A stretch of DNA of 64,000 nt, from positions 62,001 to 126,000 of the forward strand of contig CAMKOM010000007.1 of assembly GCA_946414435.1 (NCBI GenBank), given 5' to 3'. The translations under genes and the position numbers were made by a program. The notes beneath the pieces are model-generated. The model made no database searches. It had not been told where the DNA came from and was given only the letters and a program-made list of their open reading frames with translations. Position 1 is the stretch's first letter; the number at the start of each line of letters is the position of its first letter. The DNA is from an uncultured Bacteroidota bacterium. GTDB taxonomy: Bacteria > Bacteroidota > Bacteroidia > Bacteroidales > SZUA-534. Of this stretch, positions 52,120 to 64,000 are shown one piece after another.

Positions 52120-53916
52120 TTACTCCCACTCAATGGTTCCTGGCGGTTTGTGCGTCACATCGTACCAGAGCGAGCCAGCACCGTCGGCCTTGAACTGTTG
52201 CCAAAGGCCGCCGAGCAGGTTTTGGTCGATTTCGGCAAAGTTGGCCGTCATCGCTTCCGAGCTGTTCACGGGGCGCATCACAATGCACGGCTTGTCTTGA
52301 ACGCGCAGCGGCGTCAGAACCACGGGCATCTGCCAGATTTTCTCGTAAAGGTCGTTGGCCTGAAGGAACTCGGTGCAGATGTTGTCGAACTTGCGCAGAG
52401 TGTCGAAATTGTCTTTTGTGGCGTACTGCGCAACCAGTTTCGGCATCTCGTCCGATACTGTGCCAACCTGCCAGATAACGCGGTTGATGACCTTGAACCG
52501 GTTCACAAGCTCGGTGCTGAAACGCTCGCACTCTTTCCAACTTAAGTTTTTTGAAGTCAGCAGGAAAGGCTGTGCGTAGGTGCGGCCGTCGCCTTGAACG
52601 CCAACGCTTTTTACAGGCAAAACTCGGCCTTCGATATTATTGTCTTTCAAATATTTGTCCAATCCTTCAACATCGGCGTTCGATGCAAATTCGCCTTTAC
52701 CGTCGGTGCAGAGCAGACGCACGCCCAAGCCCGGGCCGGGGAAGGGGTGACGCCAAACTAGATTGTGCGGAATGCCGAGTTCTTCGCCGAGCATACGCAC
52801 TTCGTCTTTGTAAAGGTCGGCAAGTGGTTCAAGCAGAAGACCTTGCGCCATCAGGTCCATCACTTCTTTCACGCGGTTGTGGTGGGTTTTTATCAGGTCG
52901 GCGTTCTTTGTGCCGCCGCTCTCGATGGTGTCGGGGTAGATGGTGCCTTGCGCAATCATCCACTCTTTCGGGTCAAGGTTCAACTTGCTCATTTCCTTGT
53001 CTTTCACAGTCAAGAACGTTGCGCCAATGCGTTTGCGTTTCTCTTCGGGTGCGGTTATTCCTTCCAGTTGGCCAAGAAAATCGGCGGTGGCGTCAACCAC
53101 GCGCAGGTTGTGCATCCCTTCGGCCTTCAGGAACTCAATAATCTTCTGCGACTCGTCCATACGCATCATTCCGTTGTCGATGTGCAGACCCATAACGCGC
53201 TCTGTGCCAAGTACTTTGTTCAACAGAACGAAAGCCACCGTGCTGTCAACGCCGCCCGACACAAGCAGGAACACTTTGCGAGAGCCAACTTCGGAGCGTA
53301 TCTTCTCGGAAATCAGCGGCATATAACTCTTCATATTCCACGTGCGCTCGCATTGGCAGATGCCGATGAAGTTGTCCAAAAGTTGCATTCCGAACTTGCT
53401 GTGCGTCACTTCGGGGTGGAACTGAATGCCGTAAATCTTGCGTTCATCCATCGCCACAGCGGCAATGGGGCAGTCTTTTGTTGATGCTATAATGCGGTAT
53501 CCGTCAGGTAGTTGCGAAACCGAATCACCATGGCTCATCCACATTGGCGACGATGCCGGAATGCCTTTGAGCAGCGGATGTTGGCTGTCGCCGATAATCA
53601 AATCCGATATGCCGTACTCTTTCACCTTGCCGGGTTTCACGGTTCCGCCCAGTTGCGACGCAATAAGTTGGTGACCGTAGCAGATACCCAGTTTCGGCAC
53701 CGGAATGTTCAGAATTTCAGGATTGTATTCGGGTGCGTCGGCGGCATAAACGCTTGCCGGTCCGCCGCTGTAGATGATGCCTTTTGCGCCCGCCAGTTCT
53801 TCAACCGGCGCTGCAGGCGAGTGAATTTCGGTGAAAACTCCCAACCGACGTACACGGTTGGCAATCAGGTGAGCGTACTGCCCGCCAAAGTCAAGAACAA
53901 TGATTTTCTCTTGCAT
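52120..53916 (-). CDS. guaA: GMP synthase (glutamine-hydrolysing)
   Basis: GuaA aminates XMP to GMP. An N-terminal class I amidotransferase has the nucleophile in KLGICYGHQLIASQLGG and the His-Glu pair in GIQFHPEVTHS; the ATP pyrophosphatase follows with VFLLVSGGVDSTVAF, and the C-terminal dimer domain ends KPPGTIEWE. At 598 residues it is longer than the roughly 525 of the Escherichia coli enzyme; the extra length is in the synthase part (IDNGMMRMDES to KEMSKLNLDPKEW region). A -7 box TATCTTTG (complement of 53939-53946) lies 22 bases upstream. Confidence 0.95.
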   Translation of the reverse strand: MQEKIIVLDFGGQYAHLIANRVRRLGVFTEIHSPAAPVEELAGAKGIIYSGGPASVYAADAPEYNPEILNIPVPKLGICYGHQLIASQLGGTVKPGKVKEYGISDLIIGDSQHPLLKGIPASSPMWMSHGDSVSQLPDGYRIIASTKDCPIAAVAMDERKIYGIQFHPEVTHSKFGMQLLDNFIGICQCERTWNMKSYMPLISEKIRSEVGSRKVFLLVSGGVDSTVAFVLLNKVLGTERVMGLHIDNGMMRMDESQKIIEFLKAEGMHNLRVVDATADFLGQLEGITAPEEKRKRIGATFLTVKDKEMSKLNLDPKEWMIAQGTIYPDTIESGGTKNADLIKTHHNRVKEVMDLMAQGLLLEPLADLYKDEVRMLGEELGIPHNLVWRHPFPGPGLGVRLLCTDGKGEFASNADVEGLDKYLKDNNIEGRVLPVKSVGVQGDGRTYAQPFLLTSKNLSWKECERFSTELVNRFKVINRVIWQVGTVSDEMPKLVAQYATKDNFDTLRKFDNICTEFLQANDLYEKIWQMPVVLTPLRVQDKPCIVMRPVNSSEAMTANFAEIDQNLLGGLWQQFKADGAGSLWYDVTHKPPGTIEWE

Positions 53917-53938
53917 ATCAGTTTGTACTTTTGTGCCG

Positions 53939-53946
53939 CAAAGATA
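53939..53946 (-). promoter_or_regulatory. -7 box of guaA
   Basis: On the minus strand TATCTTTG, exact TAnnTTTG, 22 bases before the start. No clear -33 element. Confidence 0.55.
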
Positions 53947-54077
53947 TTAATCTTGTCGGTTGTATGCAGTCGGATTTTTAGGCACAAATCGCCTTTTTTT
54001 GAATATGTTGCTAACAGATTTGACAAAGAAGAATCCCCTCTGTTGGCAATTTATCAGTTCTCATATTCATCCTATCA

Positions 54078-58194
<4,117 letters not shown>

Positions 58195-58251
58195 TGTGTT
58201 GCTGTTTTAGTTATGACCGAAGTTTGTCCCGAGTCCACCCACGTTGTAAAA

Positions 58252-58279
58252 CAAAAAAAGCCTTGAAATTCAAGGCTTT
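58252..58279 (-). terminator. Intrinsic terminator of the tRNA-Pro gene
   Basis: On the minus strand AAAGCCTTGAA pairs with TTCAAGGCTTT and is followed by a T run. The stem starts at the last base of the encoded CCA end, so the tRNA 3' end and terminator overlap. Confidence 0.92.
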
Positions 58280-58355
58280 GGTCGGGGTGATCCGACTCGA
58301 ACGGACGACCACTTGCACCCCATGCAAGTACGCTAGCCAACTGCGCCACACCCCG
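58279..58355 (-). tRNA. tRNA-Pro (anticodon GGG)
   Basis: The gene has 77 bases including an encoded CCA. Acceptor arm CGGGGTG pairs with CACCCCG and carries C1-G72, a mark of bacterial tRNA-Pro. The D arm is GCGC/GCGT, the anticodon arm CTTGC/GCAAG with loop ATGGGGT (U33, anticodon GGG, G37, A32-U38 pair), and the T arm GTCCG/CGGAT with loop TTCGAGT. It decodes CCC and CCU. Confidence 0.96.
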
Positions 58356-58723
58356 TGGTTTTGCGGGTGCAAATGTATCAATCGGCAATCATCTTGCAAA
58401 ACTTTTTCGACATAAAATTATGGTTTGTGTCGTGTATTCCTTGGATTTTTTTCGGCCTAACGTTGAGAAACGTGTACGAAAATGAGCCTCAAATAAAATT
58501 TTTCAACAAAAAATCATTTGATAATATGTTGATTTTATAAAATTTTTGGTTAATCTCTAGTTATTATTCTGTTGATTAATAGTTTGTTAGTAAGTGCGAT
58601 TTTTCTTGCATTTTAATAACCTCTTGGAAATTAGAAAAATATTTTTGCGAATAGTTGCATTTTTAAAACAACCACCCTATATTCGTAGCGTTTTTTCAAA
58701 CACTACTTTTATTTTTATTTGTC
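58356..58723. other. Intergenic region upstream of a conserved unknown gene
   Basis: The 368 bases are very AT-rich. The only feature seen is a TATTTTTG box at 58640-58647 on the plus strand, 76 bases before the next gene. No RNA fold or supported frame was found. Confidence 0.55.
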
Positions 58724-59452
58724 ATGCCATACAGAAGGTTACCAAACACGGATAGTGCGCGCTTACGTGCAATGCAAAAGGCTCTTGCCAAATCAGAAAA
58801 CGCGTATCCGATGGATTTGCCGTACAGCGCGGCCACACTTCAGGAGTTGCGTTATTTCCTGCCAGAGTTCAATCAGGCCATAATGATGCAGCGCGACGTG
58901 TTCGAGCGTCAGACATCGAAGAATAAACAGCATCAAGATAGTTTCCGCAAAGCCCGTCTTTATATATCGCATTTTATTCAGGTTTTGAACTTCGCCATCG
59001 CTCGTGGTGAGATGAAGGCCGACACTCGCAAGTATTTTGACTTGCCGTCGGACGAGACCAAGCTGCCGCAGCTCAACACCGAGCGCGATGTGATTGAATG
59101 GGGTCAGAAACTTATCGATGGTGAGCAAAAGCGTTTGTCAGAGGGCTTGTCGCCGGTTACAAACCCGACAATAGCCCGAGTTAAGGTTCATTACGAGGAT
59201 TTTGTTCGACTTAACATATCACAGAAGGGGCTGCAAGAGAACAATGCCAAGGCTTTGGCCAAGATTTCGGAGCTTCGCGGCAAGGCTGATAGCATAATTC
59301 TCAACCTTTGGAACGAGATTGAGGACCATTTCGGCAATAATCCGCCAAGTGTTAAGCGTGAGAAGGCCGCCGAGTATGGTGTGTCGTATGTCTTCCGAAA
59401 GAACGAAAAGGAAGAATCAGAAGCTGACGACATGGAACTGAAGTTGTTTTGA
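58724..59452 (+). CDS. Conserved hypothetical helical protein
   Basis: The protein has 242 residues and I do not recognise it as a named family. It starts MPYRRLPNTDSARLRAMQKA and is almost entirely charged and helical (FNQAIMMQRDVFERQTSKNK, ALAKISELRGKADSIILNLW). There is no signal peptide or membrane segment; the Lys/Glu-rich end is acidic (ESEADDMELKLF). The opening resembles a DNA-associated small-protein start, but that is only an impression. It is transcribed alone and ends with a terminator. Confidence 0.72.
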   Translation: MPYRRLPNTDSARLRAMQKALAKSENAYPMDLPYSAATLQELRYFLPEFNQAIMMQRDVFERQTSKNKQHQDSFRKARLYISHFIQVLNFAIARGEMKADTRKYFDLPSDETKLPQLNTERDVIEWGQKLIDGEQKRLSEGLSPVTNPTIARVKVHYEDFVRLNISQKGLQENNAKALAKISELRGKADSIILNLWNEIEDHFGNNPPSVKREKAAEYGVSYVFRKNEKEESEADDMELKLF

Positions 59453-59491
59453 CGGCCAATAAGACCGTTTTTACAATATCGTTGGATTAGG

Positions 59492-59524
59492 AGGCGGGGC
59501 AAATGTCCTGCCTTTTTGTTTTTG
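59492..59524 (+). terminator. Terminator after the conserved unknown gene
   Basis: AGGCGGGG pairs with TCCTGCCT (two G/T pairs), with loop CAAATG, then a T-rich tail. Confidence 0.85.
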
Positions 59525-59547
59525 ATGAATTGAACACGCAAATTTTC

Positions 59548-59555
59548 TATTTTTG
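59548..59555 (+). promoter_or_regulatory. -7 box of the cytidylate-kinase-like gene
   Basis: TATTTTTG, exact TAnnTTTG, 21 bases before the ATG. Confidence 0.6.
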
Positions 59556-59576
59556 CATTATTAAATAGTGTTACAG

Positions 59577-60197
59577 ATGAATTGCAAGACATTGACAATC
59601 AGTATAGGCCGTCAGTTCGGCTGCGGTGGCAGGGTTATTGGGCAGCGGTTGGCCGAGGAGTTGGGCTACGACTATTTCGACCAGGAGCTGCTGGCTTTGG
59701 CCGCTAAAGAAATTGGTTTTGAGCCTGATGTGTTCAAAGAAGTTGATGAGCAACCGCAAAAAGGTATCTTTCAGTCGTTTGGCGAGTTTGTGTCGATGCT
59801 CAGCCCGACTGACAACTATATGTCCGACGACCATCTGTTCAAGGTGCAGAGCGATGTTATCCGCCGCCTGGCCATTGAGCGCAACTGTGTGATTGTGGGC
59901 CGCTGTTCCGACTATATTCTGCGCGATTTCCCGAACTGCATCAGCGTTTTCCTGCACGCCGATTTGCCCGACCGCATCAAGCGCGTCTGCGCCCGGATGC
60001 CCATTGAGCAGGACAAAGCTCGAGCCCTGATTGAGCGCAATGACAAGCGCCGTGCCACCTATTATAATTACTATTCGAACAAGACCTGGGGCCGTGCCGA
60101 GACCTACGATTTGTGTCTTAGCGTGTCGCGGCTCGGCGTTGAGGAGACCGTGGCCGCCATCATCGACTACGTTAACCGTATGAAAGCGAGGCTGTGA
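59577..60197 (+). CDS. Cytidylate-kinase-like family protein
   Basis: The protein has 206 residues with a P-loop kinase fold of the Cytidylate_kin2 type: ISIGRQFGCGGRVIGQRLAE at the start (glycine-rich loop differs from a strict Walker A), AIERNCVIVGRCSDYILRDF in the core, and RRATYYNYYSNKTWGRAETY late. Related proteins are annotated as cytidylate-kinase-like, with substrate not established; a standard Cmk would be expected elsewhere in the genome. The start is the ATG at 59577 rather than the GTG at 59568. Confidence 0.82.
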   Translation: MNCKTLTISIGRQFGCGGRVIGQRLAEELGYDYFDQELLALAAKEIGFEPDVFKEVDEQPQKGIFQSFGEFVSMLSPTDNYMSDDHLFKVQSDVIRRLAIERNCVIVGRCSDYILRDFPNCISVFLHADLPDRIKRVCARMPIEQDKARALIERNDKRRATYYNYYSNKTWGRAETYDLCLSVSRLGVEETVAAIIDYVNRMKARL

Positions 60198-60204
60198 TTA
60201 AAGG

Positions 60205-60412
60205 GGGAGAGGTAAGAGTTTAGACTTTAGGAATTGTACCCGACACTAAATAATTGTTTAATCGGTGAATCGTTTAATCGGTGAATCGTTTGTTTGACAA
60301 CGGACTTCGGACAACAGACTTCAGTCTGTGGTCGTAATTCGTAATTAACCAACACCCAACCCCAAACCATTACACTCTACTCTTTACTCACTACGCTTTA
60401 CTCAAAAAAATT
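60205..60412. repeat. Mixed heptamer and AATCGGTG repeats before cca
   Basis: AATCGGTGAATCGTTT-type units at 60258-60292 are followed by AACGGAC, TTCGGAC, AACAGAC, TTCAGTC and then GTAATTC, TTTACTC-type 7-base units. CAGACTTCAGTCTG is a local hairpin. Confidence 0.85.
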
Positions 60413-60413
60413 C

Positions 60414-60421
60414 TACCTTTG
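60414..60421 (+). promoter_or_regulatory. -7 box of cca
   Basis: TACCTTTG, exact TAnnTTTG, 19 bases before the ATG at 60441. No good -33 element in the repeat-rich upstream sequence. Confidence 0.6.
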
Positions 60422-60440
60422 CGGCTCAATTGGCAGTTTG

Positions 60441-61850
60441 ATGAAGGAATACCTTAACAATATCATTTTCAAAACTATATCGCAGATTTTGGGCGAGCGT
60501 GACCAGCAGGCTTTCGTCATTGGGGGCTTTGTGCGCGACAAGTTGCTCGGCCGTCCGTCGAAAGATATTGATGTGGTGACGCTTGGCAGCGGTATTGAGC
60601 TGGCGCAGGAGGTGGCCCGGCGGCTGCTGAAGAATCCGAAGGTGGCGACATACAAGAATTTCGGAACGGCAATGTTCCGCTATCGTGGTGTGGATGTGGA
60701 GTTTGTGGGCGCTCGCAAGGAGTCGTACAACCGCAACTCGCGCAAGCCGGTGGTTGAAAATGGCACACTCGAAGATGACCAGCGCCGACGCGATTTCACC
60801 ATCAACGCCCTGGCCATCGACCTTCATCCCGACCGTTTCGGTCAGCTGGTGGACCCGTTTGGCGGCATCGAGGACCTGAAAAATCAGATTATCCGCACAC
60901 CGCTCGACCCCGACACCACCTATTCCGACGATCCGCTGCGTATGCTGCGTGCCATCCGGTTTGCAAGTCAGCTCGGCTTCCGCATCACCGATGAGTCGCT
61001 CGACTCGATTGTCCGCAACCGCGAGCGCATTCGCATCATTTCAATGGAGCGCGTGTCGGAGGAGTTCAACAAGATTATGCTGTCGCCGCGGCCGTCGGCG
61101 GGTATTAAGCTGCTGCAAAAGGTTGGTCTGCTGGCGATTGTGTTCCCGCAACTCGAAGCTTTGAAAGGCATTGAAGTGGTTGACGGATGCCGCCACAAGG
61201 ACAATTTTTACCATACGATGGAAGTGCTCGACAACATCTGCGAACATACCGATGACCTTTGGCTGCGCTGGGCCGCATTGTTGCACGACATCGGCAAGCC
61301 CGTCACTAAACGCTACGTGAAGGGCACCGGCTGGACATTCCACGGTCACGAGTTTGTGGGTGGCAAGATGGTTCCCGGTATCTTCAAGAACCTGAAGTTG
61401 CCGATGAACGAAAAGATGAAATACGTTCAGAAGCTGGTGATGCTGCATATGCGGCCCATTGTGCTGGTTGAGGAGATTGTCACCGACAGTGCCGTGCGTC
61501 GTCTGCTCTTCGAGGCAGGCGATGATATTGACGACCTGATGCTACTCTGCGATGCTGACATCACATCGAAGAATCCCGACAAGGTGTCGCGCTATCTTGA
61601 TAATTATCAGCTTGTAAGACGCAAACTGGTTGAGGTGGAGGAGAAGGACCGCGTGCGCAACTGGCAGCCGCCAATCTCTGGTGAGACCATCATCGAGACG
61701 TTCGCTCTGCCGCCGTGTCCCGCCATCGGCATCATCAAAAGTGCCATCAAAGACGCCATTCTCGACGGTGTGATTGAAAACACCCCAGAGGCGGCTTATC
61801 AGTTTATGCTGCAGAAAGGCGAGGAGTTGGGTTTGAAACCCGTGAAATAG
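60441..61850 (+). CDS. cca: CCA-adding tRNA nucleotidyltransferase with HD domain
   Basis: The protein has 469 residues. The class II nucleotidyltransferase motif is [20 protein letters not shown] followed by DVV (Gly-Gly and Asp-x-Asp), with [14 protein letters not shown] as the templating block. An HD phosphohydrolase domain follows ([16 protein letters not shown]). It repairs or adds CCA ends; the one tRNA in the window already encodes CCA. The start is the ATG at 60441; the TTG at 60438 is in frame. Confidence 0.94.
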   Translation: MKEYLNNIIFKTISQILGERDQQAFVIGGFVRDKLLGRPSKDIDVVTLGSGIELAQEVARRLLKNPKVATYKNFGTAMFRYRGVDVEFVGARKESYNRNSRKPVVENGTLEDDQRRRDFTINALAIDLHPDRFGQLVDPFGGIEDLKNQIIRTPLDPDTTYSDDPLRMLRAIRFASQLGFRITDESLDSIVRNRERIRIISMERVSEEFNKIMLSPRPSAGIKLLQKVGLLAIVFPQLEALKGIEVVDGCRHKDNFYHTMEVLDNICEHTDDLWLRWAALLHDIGKPVTKRYVKGTGWTFHGHEFVGGKMVPGIFKNLKLPMNEKMKYVQKLVMLHMRPIVLVEEIVTDSAVRRLLFEAGDDIDDLMLLCDADITSKNPDKVSRYLDNYQLVRRKLVEVEEKDRVRNWQPPISGETIIETFALPPCPAIGIIKSAIKDAILDGVIENTPEAAYQFMLQKGEELGLKPVK

Positions 61851-61879
61851 GGTGATTGTGAATTAGTTGCAAAGGAATA

Positions 61880-61932
61880 AGTGTTAATTCCTAAATCGTA
61901 ATTCCTAAATCCTAAATTCTAAATCCTAACTA
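61880..61932. repeat. ATCCTAA-type heptamer array between cca and gamma-carbonic anhydrase
   Basis: TTAATTC, CTAAATC, GTAATTC, CTAAATC, CTAAATT, CTAAATC, CTAACTA run in perfect 7-base register and end just before the stop of the minus-strand gene. Confidence 0.92.
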
Positions 61933-61934
61933 TC

Positions 61935-62435
61935 TCAATATTGGTCTTTCAACAAGATGTAGTTTCGTGCCGATTGCTCAATCATTTCGCTGTTTTTCAG
62001 CTCTTTGACTTTAGTGGCCGGAACACCTGCGTAGATGAATCCCGATTCAAGAGTGCGGCCACTCAGAACAAGAGCATTGGCGGCCACAATACAGCCCGAC
62101 TCGACCACTGCGTTGTCCAGAACCGTAGAGCCCATCCCGATAAGCACGTTGTCTTTTATGATGGCGCCGTGCACAATGGCGTTGTGCCCGATGGTTACAT
62201 TATTGCCGATGATGGTGGTTGAAACGCCTTCGGAGCTGTGAAGCACCACGCCGTCCTGTACGTTGGTGTTGTTGCCGATGGTGATGGCGCCCGCATCGCC
62301 GCGCAGTACGCTGCCGTACCAGATGCTGCAGTTGTCGCCAATCGTAACATCGCCGATTATTGTGGCGTTTTCGGCAATAAAGCAGTTAGCGCCAATGTGT
62401 GGCGTTAGCCCGTTAAATGATTTAATAACAGCCAT
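61935..62435 (-). CDS. Gamma carbonic anhydrase family hexapeptide protein
   Basis: The protein has 166 residues with a left-handed beta-helix of hexapeptide repeats (IIGDVTIGDNCSIWYGSVLRG, shortened here to the visible pattern). Three His candidates for the zinc site are present: VVLHSSE, TIGHNAIVHG. The ending YAGVPATKVKEL is typical. It may be a carbonic anhydrase or a non-catalytic relative. The start at 62435 (MAVIKSFNG) lies 8 bases after siaC and avoids overlapping it. Confidence 0.85.
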   Translation of the reverse strand: MAVIKSFNGLTPHIGANCFIAENATIIGDVTIGDNCSIWYGSVLRGDAGAITIGNNTNVQDGVVLHSSEGVSTTIIGNNVTIGHNAIVHGAIIKDNVLIGMGSTVLDNAVVESGCIVAANALVLSGRTLESGFIYAGVPATKVKELKNSEMIEQSARNYILLKDQY

Positions 62436-62443
62436 TTGTTGAG

Positions 62444-62845
62444 TTAAATGGCTATGAAGTCGATGGGGCACTTGATTAGGTCGGTGAATTCCTGCCCCGT
62501 TTCAAGCATATCTTCGTCTTCTTTTTTGTATTGCCACTCAATCCGCACGTTCAGTCCGTTCTTGAACAAGGCGTCGATGAGGATTACCATATCGAGAATG
62601 TACTTCGCGGAAGAAGAGTTAAAATAGTCGAAACGTAATTTGAAAATCATCGGATTTTTTGCGGTTCTTTCTTTTAACTCGTTGGTAATATTGCTTTTGA
62701 TGTCGGCCAACCAGTCAATCAATTGCTCGTAAAAGGCAACAACGTCTTCTGGGCGAGAGCAGCCGTTAATCTCAAAAATGTTGTTGTCAAAATCGAAAAC
62801 AACTGACGGAGAACTATTTGTCTCTTTTATTTTGATGACTTTCAT
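62444..62845 (-). CDS. SiaC family (DUF1987) phospho-switch protein
   Basis: The protein has 133 residues. It matches the SiaC/DUF1987 pattern: FDFDNNIFEINGCSRPEDVV at the start and LRFDYFNSSSAKYILDMVIL at 70-89. In Pseudomonas aeruginosa SiaC is phosphorylated by SiaB on a Thr in the equivalent loop; here residues 77-79 are Ser-Ser-Ser. Phosphorylation state controls partner binding. It sits 7 bases after the SiaB-like gene. Confidence 0.85.
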   Translation of the reverse strand: MKVIKIKETNSSPSVVFDFDNNIFEINGCSRPEDVVAFYEQLIDWLADIKSNITNELKERTAKNPMIFKLRFDYFNSSSAKYILDMVILIDALFKNGLNVRIEWQYKKEDEDMLETGQEFTDLIKCPIDFIAI

Positions 62846-62852
62846 ATTACTA

Positions 62853-63359
62853 TTATTTTGAAGTGTCGGTAATGCTTATTGATAAGTCGAAAAATGAACT
62901 TTTACTGTCGATGTCAGAAACGGCGTACTTTAACGGTTCTTTCGAACTTCGCAGGATTTTCAAAAGCCCTAATCCTGCGCCACCTTTTTCTGTAATGTGA
63001 CCTTGATGAATAGTTTTGTTGTATAGTTTTTTCACTTCGGTTTGTGACAGTTGGTTTAGCTCGTCTATGTGGTCGGTGAGTTTTTTCAAATCGTTGTTAT
63101 CTACACGATTCCCTATTCTTAGTATAAAATTGCCGCCATTTTGTGTTAGCAACACTTTTATTTGTGGGTTATGTTCGGGTGAGTCGAAATTATGCCGATA
63201 TGCATTTTCGAGTCCTTCAACCATAATCGAGAACAATCTGATTTTACACACAGGATTATCGGTTTCTGGCATTTTTTGTGTGAAAAGTGTCAGAATCTCT
63301 TCAATCTTATCGAATGTTATCTCGCCGTCGTAGGCAAGTAATTGTTTGGAAGCATTCAT
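62853..63359 (-). CDS. SiaB family protein kinase (DUF6272)
   Basis: The protein has 168 residues. It is a small GHKL-type fold: IMVEGLENAYRHNFDSPEHN carries the N-box Asn (52), and EKGGAGLGLLKILRSS the glycine-rich ATP lid (126-132). It is expected to phosphorylate the SiaC protein encoded next. No SiaA-type PP2C phosphatase or SiaD diguanylate cyclase is in the window. Confidence 0.82.
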   Translation of the reverse strand: MNASKQLLAYDGEITFDKIEEILTLFTQKMPETDNPVCKIRLFSIMVEGLENAYRHNFDSPEHNPQIKVLLTQNGGNFILRIGNRVDNNDLKKLTDHIDELNQLSQTEVKKLYNKTIHQGHITEKGGAGLGLLKILRSSKEPLKYAVSDIDSKSSFFDLSISITDTSK

Positions 63360-63501
63360 TTTATTGCTACTGCATAAAAGTAAATTGGTGTTGGCGTAAA
63401 ATTACAGTTTTTGTGTAATAATCAAAAAAAAGTTACATCGAAGCAGACTTTTTCTCTTCAACATCTCGATTATTATGCTATCAGACTTTCGCTTATTTGT
63501 G

Positions 63502-63509
63502 TATTTTTG
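63502..63509 (+). promoter_or_regulatory. -7 box of the DUF3078 gene
   Basis: TATTTTTG, exact TAnnTTTG, 21 bases before the start codon. Confidence 0.6.
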
Positions 63510-63530
63510 GAAATCTAAAATTTTAACAAA

Positions 63531-64000
63531 ATGAAAGTAAAATTTATTGCTGTTGCCGCACTTGTAGGGTGCGCGCAGTTTGTTTCGGGACAGGTCACAG
63601 ATGCAGAATCTGCATTGCGTTCGAATAACGCCGATACCACTCAGGGGTGGAAAGTTGGCGGTGTGGCATCACTCAATGCGACCCAGACATCGCTTTCTAA
63701 TTGGGTCGCCGGAGGAGAGAATTCAATATCAATTAATGGTGCGTTCAATGCGCACGCCAATTTCAAAAAGGGCAAAAATTCGTGGGACAACACTCTCGAC
63801 CTTGGTTATGGTCTTATGAAACAGGGCGATAACGAGGATTTCCGCAAGACTGACGACCGCATTGATTTCTCGTCGAAATATGGCTATCAGGCTTATAAAT
63901 CGTTGTACTACGCAGCTTTGGCAAGTTTCAAGTCGCAGATGACCAATGGTTACAACTATATCGATGACACCACCAAGCAGAAGATTTCTGCATTCTTGGC
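63531..64000 (+). CDS. DUF3078 outer-membrane protein, 5' part
   Basis: About 156 residues are visible before the window ends. The signal peptide MKVKFIAVAALVGCAQFVSG is followed by the DUF3078 hallmark GWKVGGVASLNATQTSLSNW and AGGENSISINGAFNAHANF, then barrel-like strands (WDNTLDLGYGLMKQG). These proteins are abundant in Bacteroidota and probably outer-membrane; function unknown. Confidence 0.85.
   Translation, partial: MKVKFIAVAALVGCAQFVSGQVTDAESALRSNNADTTQGWKVGGVASLNATQTSLSNWVAGGENSISINGAFNAHANFKKGKNSWDNTLDLGYGLMKQGDNEDFRKTDDRIDFSSKYGYQAYKSLYYAALASFKSQMTNGYNYIDDTTKQKISAFL

Noticed and set aside
58279-58355. tRNA-Met (CAT) as an alternative reading
   Set aside because: CAT occurs across the stem-loop border, but the 5+7+5 anticodon arm fixes the loop as ATGGGGT with anticodon GGG, and C1-G72 supports proline.

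Overview
The window is chromosomal DNA from a member of the Bacteroidota, most likely order Bacteroidales. The sequence shows this in several ways: promoters of the Bacteroidota type (TTTG about 19 bases before TAnnTTTG), many secreted lipoproteins and outer-membrane proteins, the BatA-E aerotolerance genes, arginine genes of the Bacteroides type, a DUF2795 protein, a DUF3078 protein and a SiaB/SiaC pair. I see no transposase, integrase, phage gene or CRISPR array. The region looks like core chromosome with lineage-specific patches.

Layout. 1-6 kb: the end of a GH31 glycosidase, then argE, argB and argD on the minus strand, interrupted by a plus-strand outer-membrane protein and a FISUMP-type lipoprotein. 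6-9 kb: waaA (Kdo transferase), a small membrane protein and a DEAD-box helicase with an RGG tail. 9-15 kb (minus): lrp-glyA, a lipoprotein, and ftsK followed by a LolA-like carrier. 15-21.6 kb (minus): moxR, a DUF58 gene, a BatD-like membrane protein, batA, batB and batC. 21.8-25.3 kb (plus): a WlbA-like oxidoreductase, then rmlA, rmlC and rmlB for dTDP-sugar synthesis, with no rmlD. 25-30.5 kb: a DUF2795 protein, a methyltransferase, ybaK, and then the GNAT acyltransferase, argG, pspC and argC, under a clear promoter with two candidate ArgR boxes.

30.5-34 kb (plus): a small His/Cys-rich membrane protein, a TonB-dependent receptor and two His-rich DUF4625 lipoproteins, read here as a metal-uptake locus. 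34-46 kb (minus): genes with a haem and redox theme. They are a hemerythrin-like protein, an orphan LuxR-type regulator and fused CcsBA cytochrome c synthase in one tight operon; then porin, imelysin and di-haem cytochrome; then a DUF6057 membrane protein coupled to a beta-propeller lipoprotein with a CxxCH haem motif. 45.7-58 kb (minus): STAS protein and RNase Z, ribosomal protein S1, batD and batE (separated from batABC by about 28 kb), guaA, a secreted GH2 beta-galactosidase and panE. 58.3-64 kb: tRNA-Pro(GGG), a conserved unknown, a cytidylate-kinase-like protein, the CCA-adding enzyme, then siaB-siaC-gamma carbonic anhydrase on the minus strand, and the start of a DUF3078 protein.

The most unusual structural feature is a set of degenerate 7-base-periodic arrays in intergenic gaps. 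There is one family around AGACTTC/AGACATC and one around TTAGGAN/ATCCTAA, and some copies face each other and can fold into hairpins. The best candidates for undescribed systems are the DUF4625 metal locus, the DUF6057/CxxCH propeller pair and the hemerythrin/orphan regulator/CcsBA operon. Product names rest on motifs read by eye, since no database search was possible.
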